Numbered from the stretch's first letter, positions 10,190-22,433 are shown. The stretch: DNA of 64,000 bases from Liolophura sinensis (GCF_032854445.1 NC_088298.1:5144160-5208159), one strand, 5' to 3'. Notes: generated by a model not told the origin, from the sequence alone. Program-made: numbers and translations.

Positions 10190-10800
10190 AGAAACTGACA
10201 TCAACATAGACACTTGGATAGACACCAAGGCAGACACCAAGACAGACACTGATCAGCACTGATGCCTAAATGGACTTCCATGTAGACGGACACTAACACT
10301 GACACTGAAACCAACACCCAGACTGACACAAAGGCAGAAACAGACACCAACAGACACCTACACAGACATCAATTAACACACTCTAAACTGTCTCACAATA
10401 TCCTACCTTAATTACACCATATTGGTTGACCAAATGACATAAGTACACAGTGTATCCACAGCAATAAAACAGAGTCGGGGACATGTGGCAGAAACTGACA
10501 CCAACAGAGACACCAAAACAGACAGCAACAGACGCTAGCCACTGTCTCATGCCATCCTGCCTTAATTACATTGGAACTGGGTAAAATGATATAATTAGAG
10601 TGCATCCACAGCACTAAAACAGAGCCAATCTTGGCCAATTTGGCAGAAATTGACACAGACAGACACCTAAACAGATACCAACACACATGCAATCATCTCA
10701 CAATGTCTTGTCTTAATTACTTTGTAATGGTCGATTAAATGACATAATTACATAAAGCACCATCGCACAGAGTCAATCTTGCCAATGCGAGAGAAATTTC
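10190..10800. repeat. about 153-bp tandem repeat, three units, with GACACC-rich lead
   Basis: 'ctgtctcacaatatcctaccttaattac' at about 10388 recurs in diverged form at about 10540 and 10694. Each is followed by 'aaatgacataa', 'cacagca.taaaacagagtc' and a (GACACC/GACAGA)-rich stretch. Spacing is about 152-154 bp. The left 150 bp consists mainly of the GACACC-rich part. Noncoding. Confidence 0.75.
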
Positions 10801-10939
10801 CAATCGCTATTATTAACCATACTACTGGTTATTATAACTGGGTTGTGACGATAATAAAGCACAGCCCTAAAATGGCTTCAGCATTAATATGTATTCAAAG
10901 CACATACAAAGCAATAAAACCTGATTATACATAAACATA

Positions 10940-11720
10940 TGATGCGTCCCCCCGAAGAGAAAAAAAACCCAAGAGGAAAAAAAAAAAAAGCAACTGTTTG
11001 TACCGCATCATACTACGCGGCTAATAAAATAAAGTCAAAGGTCTCTTGTCATGTAATAATTCCTTCAGCGACCTTCGGAGAAAGGCTTTCCGTTTGCTGC
11101 TGTGATTGTTTGCATAGTGTGCAACCTCTTGACGATGGCCGATCAGACTAGCTGCCACGGAACCAGCGAACTAAGATCCCGATGCTGAGAAAATAGGGCA
11201 GCCTCATCACGAACTGCTCCAGCCTTTCATCTTCGTGGCCGCGGTCTGTTTTTCTCGTTCCCACTAGTCCAAGTCTGTGTTTGCTACAGCTGGTTATTGA
11301 CCCAACTTCACAAACAGGTTTTCCCGGAGGCTGTGATGGAAAGATGAGGATGGAAAGCCAGAAAGGTTTCTTGTTTGCAAACCATTATGTATAGATGATA
11401 AGAGTTAATGATAAATATGAATGTAAGTACATGATAAGAGGCATCCATTTTGTCCGTAGTATAAACAATTATCCTTACAATCAAAACGAAATAAGCAAAA
11501 ATTTAAAAACTAAATATAAATGATTAGCTCTAATTAGAACTTCCTTCATACCTTTCATAGTCAAGTACATACTTTCTCTCCTAGTGCATAAAACTACAAA
11601 CACATACACGGAAAGAACATTGGTTTACTTTGTTTATTTCCTGTTTCCTGTTTTCAGTTTTAATCTCACTTTAAACATCATTTCAGCCATCCTGTCATAG
11701 CAGCATTTAATAATAATTAC
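10940..11720. other. unique DNA, no gene confirmed
   Basis: From about 11030 to 11370 the sequence is GC- and CpG-richer than its surroundings and has no match elsewhere in the window. A 70-codon plus frame at 10939-11151 starts in an A-run and looks like chance. Nothing else is recognised; a regulatory block is possible. Confidence 0.4.
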
Positions 11721-11721
11721 A

Positions 11722-11935
11722 CAGGCCTCCAGCCCTCGTGGTTAGCAAGCCAGTGGGGGCACCATGACCCAGGAACCTCTCACCAAAGCAATCCCTGGGA
11801 GTTCAAGTCCAGCTTATGCTGCCTTCGTTGAGGGACGTACATGGAAAGGTCTGCCAGCAACCTGCAGATTTCCGTGGCTTTCCCCTTACCAGAATGCTGG
11901 CTGCCATCATATAAGTGAAAAAATTTTGAAACATG
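11722..11935 (+). mobile_element. tRNA-SINE, diverged near-full copy
   Basis: The order is head to body on the plus strand: GGCCTCCAGCCCTCGTGGTTAG, ATGACCCAGGAACCTCTCACC, B box GAGTTCAAGTCC, GGTCTGCCAGCAACCTGCAG, AGAATGCTGGCTGCC, ATAAGTGAAAAAATT. The tail is degraded. The open frame starting at ATGACCCAGG is SINE sequence and not a gene. Confidence 0.88.
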
Positions 11936-12210
11936 TATCAAATACTGTACATAATAATTGAGCATACCTGGGTTTAACTGAGCTATACTCAAATTGCATG
12001 GGCCATGAATCTAATGTGTTCCAATGAGGAATCCCATCCTACACTGATGACATAATAGCTATAGTTAGCCCATGATTTCATCTTACAAACCATAAATACC
12101 TTACATGTAAACTGCATCTGGTGTGTTATTCATGGAAAGGTTGAGCTTAGCCTTGTCAAAAAGAGACCTAAAAATCTATTGATGGATTGATTTTTTTTTT
12201 CAATCAATCA

Positions 12211-12338
12211 TACTTTTTGTGATACCCAGAAATTGGCTAATCCAACAAATGTACTTTTGTCTCCAAAATCAAGTCAAAAAGGTGCATAAATTGCACTGAA
12301 AGTTGCTCTTTCATATGAGAAAAGGTTTAGGAATCTAA
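12211..12338 (-). mobile_element. MITE of the TAATTCTTCAACC family, class B, truncated
   Basis: The reverse complement gives the class B interior (AGTGCAATTTATGCACC, GATTTTGGAGACAAAAGTAC, GGATTAGCCAATTTC, ATCACAAAAAGTAT). One inverted end (GAGAAAAGGTTTAGGAATC) is present and the other is missing. Confidence 0.75.
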
Positions 12339-12889
12339 ATAAGGACTGTAAGGTTTGGGTAGATTGTGATCAAAGCTGGTTTCTTGTAGGAGAAAAATCT
12401 TGACAGTGTCCTTGTGAAAGTAATGTAAGAGACACTACCAAGAGCATAACCGTACATGCACAAGTACACGTAAACACACATGTATCAGATTACTTAAACA
12501 TAAGTCAGGCAGAGACCAATCTTATTGGATTCTACCGCCCATTGTGATCGTCCTAACCTTTGAGAAAAAGACACCTCATCCCCAAACAAAACGACACAAC
12601 AGTTTGCAACAGTAGCGCAGCAGAAAGGCGCAGTGACAATAACTGCAACTGCAACTGCATAGTTAGCAGATGCAGAGGCATTGTCCACAGGCCCTGTATA
12701 ATCTGGCTGTTATGTAACAGGCCTTTCACTGTTGTCCCGGCTGGGAAAATCTGCTGAAATAATTAAAAGTTCTATTCATAATTAGCGGTATTAGCATGTT
12801 GAAAGCTCTGGTGTGCTCTTGGGATTCCGGGAAGGAACAGCCCAATATGAGATTTTCATGTGATCTAAGCATAGACAGAAAACTGAGTT

Positions 12890-13345
12890 TTACTATTAAT
12901 GTCTTGAATGTCCTAAAACTTAATTCAGTACACAGGAAAATAGCAGACTGCTTGAAAAGATTGTACACTACCATAAAAGTCTTGAATATCTTGGAACTTA
13001 ATTCAGAACACATTGTTTGGAAAACTGCATTGCTTTCAAAGGTTGCACAGGAACATCAAAGTCTTGAAATTTAATTCAGAATATAAAAACGAACAGGGTA
13101 GCACATTGTTTTGAAAAGCAATTCTTTTCAACGTCACTCAGTAACATCAAAGACTTGAATGTCTTGAAATTTAATGTCTTGGAATATAGAGACGAACAGG
13201 GTAGCACATTGTTTTGAAAAAGCAATTCTTTTCAACATCACTCAGTAACATCAAAGACTTGAATGTCTTGAAATTTAACTCAGAATAAGATGTCTAGCCG
13301 CCTAGCACGTCGTTTTCAAAAATGCATGGCTTACAAATTACACAG
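12890..13345. repeat. diverged tandem repeat, about 105-115 bp unit
   Basis: Four or so units share 'aaagacttgaatgtcttgaaatttaa(ttcagaa)', then 'gaacagggtagcacattgttttgaaaa.gcaattcttttcaac', 'tcactcagtaacatc'. The last two complete units are nearly identical and the left ones much decayed. The open frames at 12726-13074 fall partly inside and are not called. Confidence 0.75.
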
Positions 13346-13437
13346 TAACTAATTTATCTTGTCAAAGATGTTGTGTTCTAAGGAATATTTATCCTTGTAT
13401 ATGATGGTGGTCAGCATTACTTTTATAATTTATTTTG

Positions 13438-13590
13438 CCGTAAGTGGGGAGGTCTGCCAGCAAAATGCGGGTGGTTGTGGGTTTTCCCCAGGCTCTGTCC
13501 AGTTTCCTCCCACCATAATGCTGGCCGGCGTTGTATAAGTGAAATATTCTTGAGTAAGGCGTAAAACACAAATCAAATAAATAAACGAAT
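13438..13590 (+). mobile_element. tRNA-SINE, 5'-truncated
   Basis: Body to tail in plus orientation: GGTCTGCCAGCAAAATGCGG, GGGTTTTCCCCAGGCTCTG, TTTCCTCCCACCATAATGCT, AAATATTCTTGAGTAAGGCG, then AAATAAATAAA. The tRNA head is absent, the usual mode of 5' truncation. Confidence 0.9.
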
Positions 13591-13597
13591 AATTTAC

Positions 13598-13806
13598 TTT
13601 GTTTATTTATTTAATTTGGTGTTTTACGCCATGCTCAAAGAACATTTCACTTAAACAATGGCCGCTAACATTTGATGGTGGAGGGAAACGGGACACATCC
13701 TGGGGAAACTAACAACCTTCAGCAGTTCCTGACAGATCTTAACTGCCACATACACCTGGAGGGAAAGCCAGCATGAGCTGGACTTGAACTTGCAGTGACT
13801 GCATTT
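13598..13806 (-). mobile_element. tRNA-SINE, opposite orientation, tail to tail with its neighbour
   Basis: It starts with the TTTATTTATTT tail complement and 'ggtgttttacgcc', then runs through the body to 'agctggacttgaact' and 'gcagtgactgcattt' in the head. With the copy at 13438-13590 it forms a long imperfect inverted repeat with almost no spacer. Confidence 0.88.
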
Positions 13807-15340
13807 GATATTTTATAATTAAATACACTCAAGTTACTTAAATTTACTCTTCTAGTATGCGTGTAAATTTCAATTTAAACTTCTGACAAGTGTGGAAAAC
13901 TTTAGAAATTGTACCAAAAATAATTAATACGCAAGTCCTTTACAAAGGGGAACATTTACATGGACATGTAAATGTACCTTTCTCTAAATGGCAAAAACAA
14001 TCATCTCTGGCAACTTAACTTTTGTAAAAAGCAAGGCTGTGACCAGACACTGGATTCCATGTGTGCCATGTTTCAAAGCTTGCTTGAGCTATCCAAGGTC
14101 TTCTTTGGCAGTCATATTGACAAAATAATGCCCAAACATTAATTCTCTTTTCGATATTGACCTTGAGCCATGGGATTTAACTTTGGCCTTATGCATGTTA
14201 ATGCAATTACAATGAAACCAGAAAAATGGGATTAACAATTATTTAATATTCATGGAAATTTAATGAAGGGGGTTAGAGAGTAATTAGGCAGGATGATGTG
14301 TAAGTGCCATAGATGTCAAAACACCCTTCAGCAATTGACCTTTGGATGTATCAAGGTCAGCACATGGATTTGGTGCATACCTCTGTTTATAATTGTTGCA
14401 AGCAGCCTCTCGCCCTCTAGAGCATGAGATCAAGTACAACTGATCTACATTTTGATTAAATCTTCACATCTAACATCTAACCACAACAGATGTCTAAAAC
14501 ATCACTCTGCACTTGACCTTCAAGTTTCGAGGTCAGCACATGCATATCCTATTTGCAACACTTAGGCAACATCAATTTTGTTTTGTCCTTTATGGGTGAG
14601 TAGACACAAAAAAATTCAAAAATGGAATAAAAAAAAAACCCACATAAAAATGGAATTAAAATAAAATTGAAAATCTGCCTTTTTATTTTGTTACATCTTA
14701 ATGTTTAATCTTTTTTCTGTTTTTTTTTTCAACAATGTTTTTTTCTTCGATCAATTTTAACAGGAACAACTGGTGTGACTATCCACATTAATTCCCACAA
14801 ATTCTGCTTGTAAAACAAACATTTAAATTGGTGTAGCCTAAGTAGCCATTTTGGCATCAGATCAAATCCTGCCCATCTGTACTTAATGTCATCTCAGCTT
14901 CTAACAAATATAAATGTCAAAATGTCCGGCAGAGTCAGATTTGGTGATATTTGAGCAGTAAGTACTGACTGAGAATTTCAAAGCCCATGGTAATATCACA
15001 GCCGTTTTCTGTTGATGCAATTATGATACTGATTTCAAAAAATTAATTTGCCCAAAACATACATTGGGTCTTTCCGCCATCCCAGAAGAGAGCTTCTCTT
15101 TGAACGAATCCAATTTAATTCTTACTTTATATACTTTCTTACTTCTACGACCATTGTTTTGGAAAATGGTCTAAAGACCATTGATCTGGAACGTCCATCT
15201 TGGTTGACCGCTGGTATACATGTACATGTACGAATGTTTGTTTCGACACCTTGATTAAAGACAACCACAGAGCAGTAGTTCTTGGGTGATTATATACAGG
15301 TATTGTCCCTAATCTGTAATCATTAACTAATTAACTAACC
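13807..15340. other. AT-rich noncoding DNA
   Basis: No gene, satellite or transposon end is recognised. Two short related passages near 14330-14370 and 14510-14545 share 'gacctt(.)...aggtcagcacatg', perhaps remnants of one dispersed repeat. A 68-codon frame at 15048-15254 looks like chance. Confidence 0.5.
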
Positions 15341-15556
15341 TAATTCTTCACCCATTTCAACCACCACTGCGACCAATATTTTGAAACTTTCGGAGAAGCC
15401 TATGAGGTGTAGAGAAATAATTTGTGTAGTTAAATGAAGCTTACATCTTTACTGACCACAAGCATATCATTTTTGGTGTCATTTACAAAACAGCTGTATG
15501 CATAAATTCCACTGAAAAAGTGTTTTAATGGTTGAAAAGGTTGAAGATTTACAGTA
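15341..15556 (+). mobile_element. MITE of the TAATTCTTCAACC family, class A
   Basis: The left end is TAATTCTTCACCCATTTCAACC and the right end GGTTGAAAAGGTTGAAGATTTACAG followed by TA. The interior is collinear with 3524-3738. This is one of the most complete copies. Confidence 0.87.
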
Positions 15557-16044
15557 ATGTAAGCAACAGCTTTCCTGGCCAATGTTCTGTATGAGATTGA
15601 ACAAATAACAAAAAAAAAAAAACAAAAAAAAAAGGAGAAAAAATACAAGCACTAATACAAAAACTTATTGTATACATTTCTAATTTGTCTATGAACACGG
15701 GTATCTATTTTGTGTATTTTTCCAAAATTCCTCAAAAGAAAACTATTATTCTGCATTCTGCTATTCACCACAATTATTCGAGCCAATAATATTCCATACC
15801 TGTATCTATGGGATACCATGTATATCTTAACGACTTTTCTTCTGCTGTTGCACATGTCTTTTGAGGATACAGAATCGATTCTGATTGGCTGGTGTGAGAG
15901 ACACGCAAGTCCAGGTTATGACTTGCCTATGTTGAATTTTAGGTGGGTACATTTAATTTTGTGCGCATGACTAAGGCTGCAGGATTTAACCCTGCAAAAT
16001 CCTACCTCCACTATCAGCCAATCAGCATCAATTCTGTTTCCCTT

Positions 16045-18035
16045 TAAACCACCTTATATCGGATACCACAGATCTTAATGATTTTTTTCCTGCTATTCAA
16101 CAAATTTCTTTTGTGTCTTAAACCACCTTACATGGGATATCACTGGTCTTAATAACCTTTCTTCCTGCCATTCCACAGTTTAGTTTTGCATACTGAACCA
16201 CCTTACATGGGATATCACTGGTCTTAATGGCTTTTTTCCTGCTATTCCACAGTTTAGTTTCGTATACTGAACCACCTTACATGGGATATCACTGGTCTTA
16301 ATGACTTTTTTCCTGCTATTCCACAGTTTAGTTTTGTATGCTGAACCACCTTACATGGGATATCACTGGTCTTAATGACTTTTTTTTCTGCTATTACACA
16401 TTCTTGTTTTTCATACTGAACCAGCTTACATGGGATATCACTGGTCTTAATGACTTTTTTCCTGCTATTCCACATTTTTGTTTTGCATACTGAACCACCT
16501 TACATGGGATATCACTGATCTTAATGACTTTTTTCCTGCTATTCCACAGTTTAGTTTTGCATACTGAACCACCTTACATGGGATATCACTGATCTTAATG
16601 ACTTTTTCCCTGCTATTCCACATTCTTGTTTTGCACAATGAACCAGCTTATGTGGGATATCACTGGTCTTAATGGCTTTTTTCCTGCTATTCCACATTTT
16701 TGTTTTGCATACTGAACCACCTTACATGGGATATAACTAGTCTTAATGACTTTTTTCCTGCTATTCCACAGTTTAGTTTTGTATGCTGAACCACCTTACA
16801 TGGGATATCACTGGTCTTAATGACTTTTTTCCTGCTATTACACATTCTTGTTTTTCATACTGAACCAGCTTACATGGGATATCACTAGTCTTAATGACTT
16901 TTTTCCTGCTATTCCACATTTTTGTTTTGCATACTGAACCACCTTACATGGGATATCACTGATCTTAATGACTTTTTTCCTGCTATTCCACAGTTTAGTT
17001 TTGCATACTGAACCACCTTACATGGGATATCACTGATCTTAATGACTTTTTCCCTGCTATTCCACATTCTTGTTTTGCACAATGAACCAGCTTATGTGGG
17101 ATATCACTGGTCTTAATGGCTTTTTTCCTGCTATTCCACATTTTTGTTTTGCATACTGAACCACCTTACATGGGATATCACTGGTCTTAATGACTTTTTT
17201 CCTGCTATTCCACAGTTTAGTTTCGTATACTGAACCACCTTATGTGGGATATCACTGGTCTTAATGACTTTTTTCCTGCTATTCCACAGTTTAGTTTTGC
17301 ATACTGAACCACCTTACATGGGATATCACTGATCTTAATGACTTTTTTCCTGCTATTCCACAGTTTAGTTTTGCATACTGAACCACCTTACATGGGATAT
17401 CACTGATCTTAATGACTTTTTCCCTGCTATTCCACATTCTTGTTTTGCACAATGAACCAGCCTATGTGGGATATCACTGGTCTTAATGGCTTTTTTCCTG
17501 CTATTCCACATTTTTGTTTTGCATACTGAACCACCTTACATGGGATATCACTGGTCTTAATGACTTTTTTCCTGCTATTCCACAGTTTAGTTTTGTATAC
17601 TGAACCACCTTATGTGGGATATCACTGGTCTTAATGACTTTTTTCCTGCTATTCCACAGTTTAGTTTTGCATACTGAAACACCTTACATGGGATATCGCT
17701 GGTCTTAATGATTTTTTTCCTGCTATTCCACAGTTTAGTTTTGTATACTGAACCACCTTACACGGGATATCACTGGTCTTAATGACTTTTTTCCTGCTAT
17801 TCCACAGTTTAGTTTTGTATACTGAACCACCTTACATAGGATATCACTGGTCTTAATGACTTTTTTCCTGCTATTCCACAGTTTAGTTTTGTATACTGAA
17901 CCACCTTACATGGGATATCACTGATCTTCATGGCTTTTTTCCTGCTATTCCACAGTTTTGTATGGCATAATGAACCAGCTTTTATGGCCATGATATCACA
18001 GACTTTGATCACTTTCTCCACCTATTACACAAACT
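16045..18035. repeat. 74-bp satellite array, about 26 units
   Basis: GGGATATCAC recurs every 74 bp with few exceptions from about 16132 to 17912. Each unit carries CTTAATGACTTTTTTCCTGC, TATTCCACA, a variable TTTAGTTTTGCAT or TTCTTGTTTTGCACA segment, then ACTGAACCACCTTACATGG. Edge units are diverged, as expected for an unequal-exchange array. A still older unit seems to lie outside at about 15798-15860. Minus-strand frames such as 16254-16475 and 17809-18021 are repeat products: 74 is not a multiple of three, so every third unit returns to the same frame. Confidence 0.96.
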
Positions 18036-20901
18036 TCCTCCCAGCTAAGAAGAAATGACAAATGAAATGTCTTAATCATTTGATTAATCAATAATCCCTA
18101 ACGAGTCCTGCCAAACAGGTATTTTCTGCAAAGTGGCCTGAGATTATCTGAGCAAACATTAAAGTCACATGTCGCCTCATTTCCTCCACCACGATTACAG
18201 GTGCTTCAGGAAAGAGAAAGGAAGAAAATGTCAAACAAAAAAGGCAGGGGTCATCAACAAAGCCGCAGGGAAGGGTGCAGACAAAACCAGAGGAGGTGGT
18301 AAACACAGGGCAGTGGTCATCTGTGAGAGCTTTTGTCCAGCCTGGTCAATTTACTGTCCAGATAAAGAGGTCTCACCGCAGGATCTCTCACACCTTCTTG
18401 GATAACGGGGACGCCTGACGGGAGACAGAAGCTGTCACCGTGGTAACCAGGGCTCCCTAAGAAAGGGCCACCGAAAGAGGAGAATAGAGATTATTTTCTT
18501 AGCAGGATTAAACAAGCTGTGAACAAACTTCGGGGAGTCGCTGGCACCTTAGACTAACTTTATTAGTCCTGCAGAGGGCAGGTTTTCTCCGGGTTGTCAT
18601 CCGAGAAACTCTCTGGGTATCTAATGGAACTTCTTCCTACAAGTTGAACTGTTTACTGAAACAAGACACCCAAAAATCAGCGAAAACTAAACAATCTTGA
18701 CCGAGTACTTGAATTGGAATGGGTAATGGGCCTCCTTGAACCCTTAGAGCTCTTGGCTGAATTTTGACTCTCACAGAGAATCAAGTGTGCACTCAGAACT
18801 AGAATGAGAGTTATTTCAAGTCTACAAGTTTAACACAGAATTCCATTCCCCACTTTATAATTATGACTTTGTTTTTACCTAATTCCTAAGCCATGGTCCT
18901 ATGGGGGCGTGTTTGGTCCTACTTTTAAAGCATTTACACGAACAGATGGAATAAAACCTGTGGCTGACTATTCCCATGGTAAAATGTAAGAGCATTCGAC
19001 ACTGCCATCACTGCTCGGGTTTTACTCTAATATTGTGACGTACTCAGCAAAAACAATCTCAAAACTTTTCACTCCCTTTTCATGAATCTGAAAACATTTA
19101 ATACAGTCTTCATATAAGTTTCCAAATTTCCAGAATGTACATACATTCAAAAGTCATACAAGTTGAACTGAAGTCACAAATAAAATGACCTTGTTAGTTG
19201 GACTTTCACATATACACAGCTGCATGTGCATCAAGTCACTGTAAAAGTCCTGGAAAACAAAATTTCAAGTTTCGAACAGAATTTCAGAACAAGCATACAT
19301 GTACGTAAATGACTCTTTTTGATTCTGTTCTCAGTTAATCTGAGCCTGCAGTGCATGTGACAAGCTACTTCCCAATTTCAAACCTTTTCCAGGCCTGACT
19401 TCAAAAAACCCTTGAATTTCCAGGCTTTTCAAGGTCTGGAAAAGTCAATTTCAAGTTCCAGGCTTTTCCAGGCTTTCAAATTCAGGTATAAATGCTGTTG
19501 TTAACGAAATGTTTCAGTATCTTTTATAAACACATTGATAAAATGATGAAATGGACACTGAATCTGATCAGCTGGATTCACTCTAATCTATTTTGTATTC
19601 AGTACTGTCATTTTCAAATGGATTTCTGTAACTCTTTCACATATAAGACTCCAACTATAGAATTCTCTAGACTTATACTAGTGTCCAAGCTAACCTCCAA
19701 TCCCTAATCTCAAGGTAAGTAATGAAAAGTACATGAAAAGGTATTATAAAATGAAGATTATGGTTTTAAGGAACATGAAAAAGATATGCCCTCCCCTCCC
19801 CCCCCTACACACACAAAAAATGTGAGAAAAAATTTCAGTTTTGAGGCATATTAAATATTTTTTCAATAATCTGTCTATTTTATACATATTTTACATATAC
19901 ATATATATTTAATATACATATTTTTCGTCACTGGTCAGAAATGTTCGGTTATTGCGTCATCATGAACATGATGGAAACTTTTGCACCTCAATTCGGGCTC
20001 TCCATACCCCATGAATAGAAGCAGCCATCTTGAAAATTTTATCCAATCAAACATGTTGTTATCAGATTGTGCTGCCAAAGCTGTGATATAGCCTTTACCC
20101 ATTCACTCCATGGACTGACATATGATAACACACAACTACTGAATAAAACATCAGTTTGAGATCGTTTACAACGATTTAGTTATGTACAGTCGAGGGGCCA
20201 TTCCACACAGTATTGTGGGACAGGTCTGTATCATTTACAGATCAGCACAGACATAAAATCAGTTGACATTCTAAGCCGTGTAATAATCAATGACTATACC
20301 ACAAATTATGTCAGACAGCAGCATACCGTCTCCGCCCGAACCACAATCATCTCCCCAGCTGACTCTAGGCCTACTTAGACACATTGTTCAATTTATACAA
20401 ATACATTGTTTGTCGATAATGTTAGCGTTTAGTCAGCATGCAATTGCTAAATAACAAATAACAGAGTCAGTACTAAATTCATTAGGGATGCAGAAGGTTT
20501 AGGGGAATGAAAAGACAGCATCTCGTCAGACAATGCCTAGGACTAATTAAGTCTTACATAATTTTTTTTCTCTCAGTTTATTAGAGGTGAAAATTTTAAA
20601 CTTTGCCCTTTGTCTTTCTAGCATACAAGGGATCTTTATTCTGTTTTCTTTGATAAAGTACAGCAAAATTATTGAAACACCATGTTTAAGCCTAGGGGCT
20701 TTCTTTGATGCCCATGATAACTAGGTCAGCACTGCTTTCATCTTGGAAGCCGCAGTACAAAACTGAAGCATAAAATCCAGCAACAGTCGAATGCCTATAG
20801 ATCAGCCTCAGTAGTGTTCAGATTTATTTTCATTTGTGTCAGAACTGAGCATGAATCCAGTTGTACAACAATCCTGTTGTAATTTTGTAAACATTTAATA
20901 G
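18036..20901. other. mostly unique DNA; no gene confirmed
   Basis: From 18100 to 18560 the sequence is GC-richer and non-repetitive. A 78-codon plus frame at 18169-18405, ending VSPQDLSHLLG, is possible but not convincing. An RFX-type site lies at 18434-18447. Around 19385-19485 a short motif 'ttccaggctttt' is repeated several times. Nothing is recognised between about 19490 and 20900. This interval may be the intron upstream of the exon candidate at 20902. Confidence 0.4.
18434..18447 (+). promoter_or_regulatory. X-box-like site (RFX consensus match)
   Basis: GTCACCGTGGTAAC fits GTNRCC-N2-RGYAAC at every position. It lies in a unique, GC-richer block. Function is inferred only. Confidence 0.3.
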
Positions 20902-21037
20902 GGATATGTACCAGCACAACCCCTCCGGAGGCTACGACCTGAACCAGGAACACCCCGACCGACCGTGCATCTACGGGCAACTGGTAAACTGTATAAATGA
21001 TATAGTAGGCCGCCTGTATGAACAGTTCAAGCAGTGA
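20902..21037 (+). CDS. probable 3'-terminal coding exon; product unknown
   Basis: After a TAG that can serve as splice acceptor (CATTTAATAG), an open frame of 44 codons begins with GAT ATG TAC and ends at TGA (21035-21037). The peptide is polar and compact, including DLNQEHPDRPCIYGQLVN and then a helical NDIVGRLYEQFKQ C-terminus. The codons are strongly biased to C or G in third position through the first 30, although the flanking DNA is AT-rich, and this is the best coding signal in the window. It could also be a small exon whose ATG starts translation. I see no upstream partner exon with confidence; the preceding 3 kb would be intron. The minus-strand frame over 20795-21043 (82 codons) is taken as the shadow. 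I do not recognise the family. Confidence 0.5.
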
Positions 21038-21781
21038 AAGCAATATCCTTCCAGTATGTCCAATTTCCGAGAGAGCTATTTATCACTAGGATCTTCATCG
21101 CCAAAGTCCACAACTTTTATCTGCCATTGGCTACTGCTTAGACTATTATACTGAAAATAACTTCCATGTTACCTTGCTGTCGATAATAGAGACACACTGA
21201 AGCTGTGAAAAGACAAAATTTCACTTAACTTTAAAAAAAATCTTAACTTTTGCAAAAAATCTAAAAAAAATATTTAATGTCCGTTTCAGATATTTTGAAT
21301 GGTAGTCTTTCAGTGGAAATAAACATTAGTCGTGTGCTGTCTGTCACATTAATTAAAGATCAAGACTTTCTTGTCATTTTTGAAGTGATAAAGTGATATA
21401 TATCAGAGATAACTGCTAGATTTCACCCACAGTTTGGTATGTAAAATCGCACTTTCAAAAGCACCTAGGCCTAAAGGTCTTAAAATGATATGTTTAATGT
21501 CAACAGTTAAGGTTTTTTATAAGAAACTTTATCAAAACTCCACCAAAACGACTCTTAAGTAGCCCTATAAAATGGATGAATCAATCAGAATCGAGCAAAA
21601 AGGTCTGACTGCTAAACCTCGAAGTCAGATTAAACCTTAATTAAGTGAAATACTGTATTTAATGGCACTGATCTTACTAATCACTTCAATAAATAACGAC
21701 ATTCTTCACTGACAGGCTTGACTGCACAGTGCAATGTTTCCACAGTTTAAATAGGAAAATTCCTGGACTTGAACTTACATC
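21038..21781. other. noncoding DNA downstream of the exon candidate
   Basis: If 20902-21037 is a last exon, this holds its 3' UTR; candidate AATAAA signals lie further on in AT-rich sequence (for example near 21688). Nothing else is recognised. Confidence 0.3.
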
Positions 21782-21951
21782 AAATTCTTCTACTTTCCAG
21801 TGCGATTTTCACACCTTTTTAATTCGATTTTGAAGACAAAGCTTTGTGAGTTTCACAAACATATAATTTTATCAGTCTACATAGGTTTATGCTCTCAGAG
21901 TATGTCTCCACAACCACCTCGCTAACGTGCAAAAAGGTTGAAGAATTACAG
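21782..21951 (+). mobile_element. MITE of the TAATTCTTCAACC family, class B, diverged
   Basis: The left end is AAATTCTTCTACTTTCC and the right end GCAAAAAGGTTGAAGAATTACAG. The interior GATTTTGAAGACAAAGCT, TTTCACAAACATATAATTTTATCAGTC matches class B. Confidence 0.75.
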
Positions 21952-22433
21952 AGCACAAATCAAGCATAAGCCACTAGAAATCCATGTAGCCAGTATTACA
22001 ACTCACAGTTGACTGCCAAGATCAATGCTAAAGATAATTTCCTGATCCAGGTGAATTTGGGGTCAAAGGTTAATAGCCTAAGGGAGTAACCACAGATTAG
22101 CTTACAAATTAGCCAGTCAAATCATTCTGCTTCAGCATAGATAAGCGCTCATTGTCGCTCTGTTGCTCATTTTGACATTGTCAGATATCGTATTGTTTAA
22201 AACGAAACCCGTGCTGGTTGCTTAATGCTCAAATAAGTTTTAACAATAACTAAGATTGAAATTTCAAAACAGTTTCAACGGTTGAGTTATAAGGTGAAAA
22301 TATACATGGAAAAAGTGAAAGGCATAATATTCTGATGTAATTCAATCCATTTTACACCACATTTAAAATGCATTACATAATCAATTACCACGTAAATTCT
22401 GTGTACTCTGAGTAGAAATTTGATTTATGTTGT

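Noticed and set aside
16254-16475. Lys/Trp-rich repetitive peptide on the minus strand
   Set aside because: It is a reading of the 74-bp satellite; the monomer length is not a codon multiple.
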